Below the pieces are notes generated by a model. That model did not search any database. It had not been told where the DNA came from and saw only the letters and a program-made list of their open reading frames with translations. This document shows, piece by piece, positions 56,001-64,000 of a DNA stretch of 64,000 nt. Within the stretch, counting starts at the first letter, position 1. Each line of letters opens with the position of its first letter. A program made the translations under genes and the position numbers. The DNA is taken from NCBI GenBank assembly GCA_029168955.1, contig JAPDOI010000138.1, positions 504,001 through 568,000 of the forward strand, given 5' to 3'. This DNA is from Aplectana chamaeleonis. Its lineage: Eukaryota > Nematoda > Chromadorea > Rhabditida > Cosmocercidae.

Positions 56001-59000
56001 CGGCGCACGCTTACGTGGGTCCCTTATACTTTCTATGGCGTCGGACGCTCTCTTACATGGATCCCGTACACTTTTTATGACGTCCGGCGCACGCTAACAT
56101 GGGTCCCGTATACCTTCTATGGCGTCCGGCGCACGCCTACATGGGTCCCGTACACTTTCGATGGCGTCCGGCGCACGCTTACGTGGGTCCCGTATACTTT
56201 CTATGGCGTCTAGCGCACTCTTGCATGGGTCCCGTACACTTTCTATGGCGTCGGGCGCTCTCTTACATGTGTCACGTACACTTTTTATGACGTCCGGCGC
56301 ACGCCTACATGGGTCCCGTACACTTTCGATGGCGTCCGGCGCACGCTTACGTGGGTCCCGTATACTTTCTATGGCGTCTAGCGCACTCTTGCATGGGTCC
56401 CGTACACTTTCTATGGCGTCCGGCGCACGCTTACATGGGTCCCGTAGACTTTTTATCGCGTCCGGCGCACGCTTACATGGGTCCCGTACACTTTCTATGG
56501 CGCCTGGCGCACTCTTACATAGGTCCCGTACACTTTCTATGGCGTCGGGCGCACGCTTACATGGGTCCCGTACCCTTTCTATGGCGCCTGGCGCACTCTT
56601 ACGTGGGTCCCGTACACTTTTTATGGCGTCCGGCGCACGCTTACATGGGTCCCGTACACTTTCTATGGCATCGGACGCTCTCTCACATGGATCCCGTACA
56701 CTTTTTATGGCGTCCGGCGCACGCTTACATGGGTCCCGTATACTTTCTATAGCACCCGGCGCACGCCTACATGGGTCCCGTACACATTAGATGGCGTCCG
56801 GCGCACGCTTACGTTGGTCCCGTATACTTTCTATGGCGTCCAGCGCACTCTTGCATGGGTCCCGTACACTTGCTATGGCGTCCGGCGCACGCCTACATGG
56901 GTCCCGTACACATTCGATGGCGTCCGGCGCACGCTTACGTGGGTCCCTTATACTTTCTATGGCGTCGGACGCTCTCTTACATGGATCCCGTACACTTTTT
57001 ATGACGTCGGGCGCACGCTTACATGGGTCCCGTAACCTTTCTATGGCGCCTGGCGCACTCTTACGTGGGTCCCGTACACTTTTTATGGCGTCCGGCGCAC
57101 GCTTACATGGCTCCCGTACACTTTCTATGGCGTCGGACGCTCTCTTACATGGATCCCGTACACTTTTTATGGCGTCCGGCGCACGCTTACATGGGTCCCG
57201 TATACTTTCTATGGCATCCGGCGCACGCCTACATGGGTCCCGTACACTTTTTATGGCGTCCGGCGCACGCTTACGTGGGTCCCGTACACTTTCTATGGCG
57301 TCGGACGCTCTCTTACATGGGTCCCGTACACATTCGATGGCGTCCGGCGCACGCTTACGTGGGTCCCGTATACTTTCTATGGCGTCGGACGCTCTCTTAC
57401 ATGGATCCCGTACACCTTTTATGACGTCCGGCGCACGCTTACATGGGTCCCGTATACTTTCTATGGCGTCCGGCGCACGCCTACATGAGTCCCGTACACA
57501 TTCGATGGCGTCCGGCACACGCTTACGTGGGTCCCGTATACTTTCTATGGCGTCCAGCGCACTCTTGCATGGGTCCCGTACACTTTTTATGACGTCCGGC
57601 GCACGCTTACATGGGTCCCGTATACCTTCTATGGCGTCCGGCGCACGCCTACATGGGTCCCGTACACTTTAGATGGCGTCCGGCGCACGCTTACGTGGGT
57701 CCCGTATACTTTCTATGGCGTCCAGCGCACTCTTGCATGGGTCCCGTACACTTTCTATGGCGTCGGACGCTCTCTTACATAGATCCCGTACACTTTTTAT
57801 GGCGTCCGGCGCACCCTTACATGGGTCCCGTAATCATTCGATGGCGTCCGGCGCACGCTTACGTGGGTCCCTTATACTTTCTATGGCGTCGGACGCTCTC
57901 TTACATGGCTCCCGTACACTTTTTATGACATCCGGCGCACGCTAACATGGGTCCCGTATACCTTCTATGGCGTCCGGCGCACGCCTACATGGGTCCCGTA
58001 CACTTTCGATGGCGTCCGGCGCACGCTTACGTGGGTCCCGTATACTTTCTATGGCGTCTAGCGCACTCTTGCATGGGTCCCGTACACTTTCTATGGCGTC
58101 GAACGCTCTCTTACATAGATCCCGTACACTTTTATGGCGTCCGGCGCACCCTTACATGGGTCCCGTAATCATTCGATGGCGTCCGGCGCACGCTTACGTG
58201 GGTCCCTTATACTTTCTATGGCGTCGGACGCTCTCTTACATAGATCCCGTACACTTTTTATGGCGTCCGGCGCACCCTTACATGGGTCCCGTAATCATTC
58301 GATGGCGTCCGGCGCACGCTTACGTGGGTCCCTTACACTTTCTATGGCGTCGGACGCTCTCTTACATGGGTCCCGTACACATTCGATGGCGTCCGGCGCA
58401 CGCTTACGTTGGTCCCGTATACTTTCTATGGCGTCCAGCGCACTCTTGCATGGGTCCCGTACACTTGCTATGGCGTCCGGCGCACGCCTACATGGGTCCC
58501 GTACACTTTCGATGGCGTCCGGCGCACTCTTACATGGGTCCCGTACACTTTCTATGGCGTCGGGCGCTCTCTTACATGTGTCACGTACACTTTTTATGAC
58601 GTCCGGCGCACGCTTACGTTGGTCCCGTATACTTTCTATGGCGTCCAGCGCACTCTTGCATGGGTCCCGTACACTTGCTATGGCGTCCGGCGCACGCCTA
58701 CATGGGTCCCGTACACATTCGATGGCGTCCGGCGCACGCTTACGTGGGTCCCTTATACTTTCTATGGCGTCGGACGCTCTCTTACATGGATCCCGTACAC
58801 TTTTTATGACGTCGGGCGCACGCTTACATGGGTCCCGTAACCTTTCTATGGCGCCTGGCGCACTCTTACGTGGGTCCCGTACACTTTTTATGGCGTCCGG
58901 CGCACGCTTACATGGCTCCCGTACACTTTCTATGGCGTCGGACGCTCTCTTACATGGATCCCGTACACTTTTTATGGCGTCCGGCGCACGCTTACATGGG

Positions 59001-62000
59001 TCCCGTATACTTTCTATGGCATCCGGCGCACGCCTACATGGGTCCCGTACACTTTTTATGGCGTCCGGCGCACGCTTACGTGGGTCCCGTACACTTTCTA
59101 TGGCGTCGGACGCTCTCTTACATGGGTCCCGTACACATTCGATGGCGTCCGGCGCACGCTTACGTGGGTCCCGTATACTTTCTATGGCGTCGGACGCTCT
59201 CTTACATGGATCCCGTACACCTTTTATGACGTCCGGCGCACGCTTACATGGGTCCCGTATACTTTCTATGGCGTCCGGCGCACGCCTACATGGGTCCCGT
59301 ACACATTCGATGGCGTCCGGCACACGCTTACGTGGGTCCCGTATACTTTCTATGGCGTCCAGCGCACTCTTGCATGGGTCCCGTACACTTTTTATGACGT
59401 CCGGCGCACGCTTACATGGGTCCCGTATACCTTCTATGGCGTCCGGCGCACGCCTACATGGGTCCCGTACACTTTAGATGGCGTCCGGCGTACGCTTACG
59501 TGGGTCCCGTATACTTTCTATGGCGTCCAGCGCACTCTTGCATGGGTCCCGTACACTTTCTATGGCGTCGGACGCTCTCTTACATAGATCCCGTACACTT
59601 TTTATGGCGTCCGGCGCACCCTTACATGGGTCCCGTAATCATTCGATGGCGTCCGGCGCACGCTTACGTGGGTCCCTTATACTTTCTATGGCGTCGGACG
59701 CTCTCTTACATGGATCCCGTACACTTTTTATGACGTCCGGCGCACGCTAACATGGGTCCCGTATACCTTCTATGGCGTCCGGCGCACGCCTACATGGGTC
59801 CCGTACACTTTCGATGGCGTCCGGCGCACGCTTACGTGGGTCCCGTATACTTTCTATGGCGTCTAGCGCACTCTTGCATGGGTCCCGTACACTTTCTATG
59901 GCGTCGGACGCTCTCTTACATAGATCCCGTACACTTTTTATGGCGTCCGGCGCACCCTTACATGGGTCCCGTAATCATTCGATGGCGTCCGGCGCACGCT
60001 TACGTGGGTCCCTTATACTTTCTATGGCGTCGGACGCTCTCTTACATAGATCCCGTACACTTTTTATGGCGTCCGGCGCACCCTTACATGGGTCCCGTAA
60101 TCATTCGATGGCGTCCGGCGCACGCTTACGTGGGTCCCTTACACTTTCTATGGCGTCGGACGCTCTCTTACATGGGTCCCGTACACATTCGATGGCGTCC
60201 GGCGCACGCTTACGTGGGTCCCGTATACTTTCTATGGCGTCGGACGCTCTCTTACATGGATCCCGTACACTTTTTATGACGTCCGGCGCACGCTTACATG
60301 GGTCCCGTATACTTTCTATGGCGTCCGGCGCACGCCTACATGGGTCCCGTACACATTCGATGGCGTCCGGCACACGCTTACGTGGGTCCCGTATACTTTC
60401 TATGGCGTCCAGCGCACTCTTGCATGGGTCCCGTACACTTTTTATGACGTCCGGCGCACGCTTACATGGGTCCCGTATACCTTCTATGGCGTCCGGCGCA
60501 CGCCTACATGGGTCCCGTACACTTTAGATAGCGTCCGGCGCACGCTACGTGGGTCCCGTATACTTTCTATGGCGTCCAGCGCACTCTTGCATGGGTCCCG
60601 TACACTTTCTATGGCGTCGGACGCTCTCTTACATAGATCCCGTACACTTTTTATGGCGTCCGGCGCACCCTTACATGGGTCCCGTAATCATTCGATGGCG
60701 TCCGGCGCACGCTTACGTGGGTCCCCTCTACTTTCTATGGCGTCGGACGCTCTCTTACATGGATCCCGTACACTTTTTATGACGTCCGGCGCACGCTAAC
60801 ATGGGTCCCGTATACCTTCTATGGCGTCCGGCGCACGCCTACATGGGTCCCGTACACTTTCTATGGCGTCCAGCGCACTCTTGCATGGGTCCCGTACACT
60901 TTCTATGGCGTCGGACGCTCTCTTACATAGATCCCGTACACTTTTTATGGCGTCCGGCGCACCCTTACATGGGTCCCGTAATCATTCGATGGCGTCCGGC
61001 GCACGCTTACGTGGGTCCCTTATACTTTCTATGGCGTCGGACGCTCTCTTACATGGATCCCGTACACTTTTTATGACGTCCGGCGCACGCTAACATGGGT
61101 CCCGTATACCTTCTATGGCGTCCGGCGCACGCCTACATGGGTCCCGTACACTTTCGATGGCGTCCGGCGCACGCTAACATGGGTCCCGTATACCTTCTAT
61201 GGCGTCCCGCGCACGCCTACATGGGTCCCGTACACTTTCGATGGCGTCCGGCGCACGCTTACGTGGGTCCCTTATACTTTCTATGGCGTCGGACGCTCTC
61301 TTACATGGATCCCGTACACTTTTTATGACGTCCGGCGCACGCTAGCATGGGTCCCGTATACCTTCTATGGCGTCCGGCGCACGCCTACATGGGTCCCGTA
61401 CACTTTCGATGGCGTCCGGCGCACTCTTACATGGGTCCCGTACACTTTCTATGGCGTCGGGCGCTCTCTTACATGTGTCACGTACACTTTTTATGACGTC
61501 CGGCGCACGCTTACATAGGTACCGTGGACTTTTTATCGCGTCCGGCGCACGCTTACTTGGGTCCCGTACACTTTCTATGGCGCCTGGCGCACTCTTACAT
61601 AGGTGCCGTACACTTTCTATGGCGTCGGGCGCACGCTTACATGGGTCCCGTACCCTTTCTATGGCGCCTGGCGCACTCTTACATAGGTGCCGTACACTTT
61701 TTATGGCGTCCGGCGCACGCTTACATGGGTCCCGTACATTTTCTATGGCATCGGACGCTCTCTTACATGGATCCCGTACACTTTTTATGGCGTCCGGCGC
61801 ACGCTTACATGGGTCCCGTATACTTTCTATGGCATCCGGCGCACGCCTACATGGGTCCCGTACACATTAGATGGCGTCCGGCGCACGCTTACGTTGGTCC
61901 CGTATACTTTCTATGGCGTCCAGCGCACTCTTGCATGGGTCCCGTACACTTGCTATGGCGTCCGGCGCACGCCTACATGGGTCCCGTACACATTCGATGG

Positions 62001-62458
62001 CGTTCGGCGCACGCTTACGTGGGTCCCGTATACTTTCTATGGCGTCCAGCGCACTCTTGCATGGGTCCCGTACACTTGCTATGGCGTCCGGCGCACGCCT
62101 ACATGGGTCCCGTACACATTCGATGGCGTCCGGCACACGCTTACGTGGGTCCCGTATACTTTCTATGGCGTCCAGCGCACTCTTGCATGGGTCCCGTACA
62201 CTTTCTATGACGTCGGGCGCTCTCTTACATAGATCCCGTACATTTTTTATGGCGTCCGGCGCACGCTTACATGGGTCCCGTATACTTTCTATGGCGTCCG
62301 GCGCACGCCTACATGGGTCCCGTACACATTCGATGGCGTCCGGCGAACGCTTACGTGGGTCCCGTATACTTTCTATGGCGTCAGGCGCTCTCTTACATGT
62401 GTCTCGTACACTATATACGGCGTCCGGCGCACTTTTACATGGGTCCCGCACACTTGTT
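53066..62458. repeat. Satellite B array 2 (42-bp unit), regular with higher-order repeats
   Basis: About 223 units of 42 bp, almost always exactly in register. Variant units include GACGTCCGGC, CATCGGACGCTCTC, CGCCTGGCGCACTC and AATCATTCGATGG. Blocks of variants recur: the AATCATTCGATGG unit at 55983 recurs at 57831 (1,848 bp, 44 units) and 59636 (1,805 bp, 43 units less one base). A 9-unit (378-bp) period is visible at 53371-54130. Long open frames on both strands (up to 447 codons) arise because 42 is divisible by three. Confidence 0.95.
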
Positions 62459-62606
62459 AATATCATCGTGAGGGCGTATGGGCGTCGCTCTGCTTACTCA
62501 AATCTCTGCGTTTCGCGCCTCCGTGAACGCGCGTCGCGTGCCCGCGTCGCAGTCTTCCCGTTGATATTTTTGAACATTTCATAGAGTCGGTTGTTCAAAC
62601 TATGAG

Positions 62607-62651
62607 AGGGGCGTGACCGGGTAGGTGCGTTACCTACCCGGCCACGCCCCT
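62607..62651. repeat. Strong GC hairpin just past satellite B2
   Basis: AGGGGCGTGACCGGGTAGGT pairs with ACCTACCCGGCCACGCCCCT at 19 of 20 positions across a 5-base loop (GCGTT). The ACCCGG/CCGGGT core is also the core of the 31-bp minisatellite at 43.2 kb. Confidence 0.7.
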
Positions 62652-62675
62652 TCCCGCTCGGAAACTTTCATTAAT

Positions 62676-62811
62676 ATCCACAGATTGTTTGGGAGAAAGG
62701 CCGGCAAAGCCTGTGTAGCGATGAAAACATACTCATCATTTTCATCCACAGATTGTTTGGGAGAAAGGCCGGCAAAGCCTGTGTAGCGATGAAAACGTAC
62801 TCATCATAGTG
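62676..62811. repeat. 68-bp direct duplication, satellite A relic
   Basis: ATCCACAGATTGTTTGGGAG through TACTCATCAT occurs twice, 68 bp apart, with one clear difference. Its AGGCCGGCAAAGCC...GTGTAGCG core resembles the satellite A monomer near 28430. Further relics with ACCGGCGAAGCCGGTT follow to about 62965. Confidence 0.7.
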
Positions 62812-62965
62812 TTCACTAGCAAAACTGCTCTTCAGTGACGGAACCGTCTCACTTTTTTTTAGATTGGAACGGGCTGACTGAAACAGGCCGGCGGAGCTGG
62901 CCACCGAACCGGCGAAGCCGGTTCGCCAGCGGAGCTGGGCAGCGTTAGCCGCCTGGCGCAGCTGG

Positions 62966-64000
62966 TGATTTATATGTGAAGAATATCATGCATTTAATTA
63001 CTCCATTTAGATTCCCAATTCACCCGAATGCTTATACCGAGAATTTAATAATTGATTTCTCGAATATTTTGTTGCCAAAATTAGGAGTTTTATTCCCTTC
63101 CTTGAAGATCAGGCGTATCTTGAGAGGAAGTGCTCGGCGAGCAATGGAAGCCATGCGTTTTTTTTATACAAACAAATGCTGTTGATATCATCGTTCATCC
63201 ATCAAGAAGCCATATGCTTCGTGGAATCTGATGATCATGAAACTCCATGAGGTGATGCTTGTGTCCTAGTGTTTGCGTGTGTGTACACGACGCGAATTCA
63301 TAACTCATCCTGTGCTACGGCAGCGGCTGTCCGTAATGGATTGCTGGGCGTTACGAGACACGTACGTCACCTCCTCTCGAAATCTCACGCTGTTCTTTTT
63401 CAGCTAATTTGCGGTCTCAATTGCCTCGTAAATTTCTACGGAGAACTTCTTCTTTCGCGATCATCCATTTCTGATTTATTCTGACAGATATTGATGAGAT
63501 GTTAGTTGCAACACTCTATTCTCTACTAACCACCACAGCTTCAGTTGCTGACTTTTTTATTGCCCACCCCTGGAACTGTTTGAGCATAGCTAAGCTCGAG
63601 GGCATTTCTGGTGAGATCTCGCTTCTAATTAGCACCGGCAGTTAGCTGTTGCTTTTTCTTCGGAACATCCTTATATCCAGTTAAATTTCACCGAGGCCCA
63701 TCGCTCCGCTGCTGGGGATATTCGTAGTCGAGAACACAGTAGAAATGCTACAAGGTTTATGTATTCATCTACTGCAACTGACTTTCACACTTATTTCGAT
63801 GTCTCCTAAAAGTGTAACTGACTCTTGCGAAATATACGCCTTTGCTTCCATTGTGATCATCTTATGCATACTTTTGAACCGCTGAATATTTGCGAATTTA
63901 GTTTCCAAATGTTTTTATACATATGCAAAGCCATAGAAAGGGCACAGGTCCGAGTTTAACCGGAGGACTTCGCATTTTCAAACCAATAAGCCGTTTCTAC
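62966..64000. other. Unassigned right end
   Basis: No gene, RNA or repeat is supported. Short frames at 62976-63185 and 63269-63484 have no recognisable domain. TTCTGACAG at about 63480-63488 looks like a splice acceptor, so exons of a gene continuing past the window cannot be excluded. Confidence 0.3.

Noticed and set aside
53121..62584. Long open frames on both strands of satellite B, up to 447 codons
   Set aside because: They follow from a 42-bp unit without stops in several frames. Array 1 breaks the same frames constantly and no start, splice or domain evidence exists.

Overview
The window looks like nuclear DNA of a nematode, probably a rhabditid-type species. The main evidence is a split gene on the minus strand at the left edge. 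It encodes the N-terminal transmembrane domain of a nematode cuticle collagen, a basic RNKRR-type processing site and the start of a Gly-X-Y collagen tract, with short-motif splice sites (GTGAGT donor, TTTCAG-type acceptors) and an acceptor just upstream of the ATG that suggests spliced-leader trans-splicing. No bacterial operons, rRNA, CRISPR arrays or intact tRNAs were seen. Species cannot be named from the sequence alone.

Region 1, about 1-20 kb, holds the few genes and most transposons. There is the partial collagen gene (minus, 290-2496), a divergently oriented three-exon micro-gene of 43 codons (plus, 2998-3385), a 5'-truncated Jockey-like LINE (8.4-9.66 kb), a spliced MULE-type transposase gene with a SWIM zinc finger and a C-terminal PHD-like zinc finger (13.5-15.8 kb), a broken CR1-like LINE (16.7-18.3 kb) and a complete but decayed mariner element of 1,286 bp (18646-19931). 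Between them lie five palindromic MITEs flanked by TA, one Harbinger-like MITE flanked by TTA, and tracts rich in TTCGAA.

Region 2, about 20-28 kb, is non-coding. It holds dispersed and inverted repeats, a tRNA-derived SINE-like element, a GC-rich repeat shared with two later sites, and short tandem repeats of 60 and 115 bp.

Region 3, about 28-43 kb, is satellite A: roughly 105 copies of a 130-bp unit that is itself a diverged dimer of about 65 bp. It is interrupted twice by the same roughly 505-bp insertion, flanked by CTAT and carrying a TATA box; the two copies are 6,113 bp apart and probably arose by amplification of one insertion.

Region 4, about 43-62.5 kb, is two arrays of an unrelated 42-bp satellite B (46.2-50.7 and 53.1-62.5 kb), each preceded by a copy of the same 2.4-2.8 kb block. 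Because 42 is a multiple of three and the consensus has no stops in several frames, satellite B gives long but spurious open frames. The last 1.5 kb holds relics of the satellite A monomer and otherwise nothing recognised.

The genes do not form a pathway. The collagen and micro-gene may share a promoter region; the rest is mobile-element and satellite biology. All translations and splice sites were read by eye without database searches.
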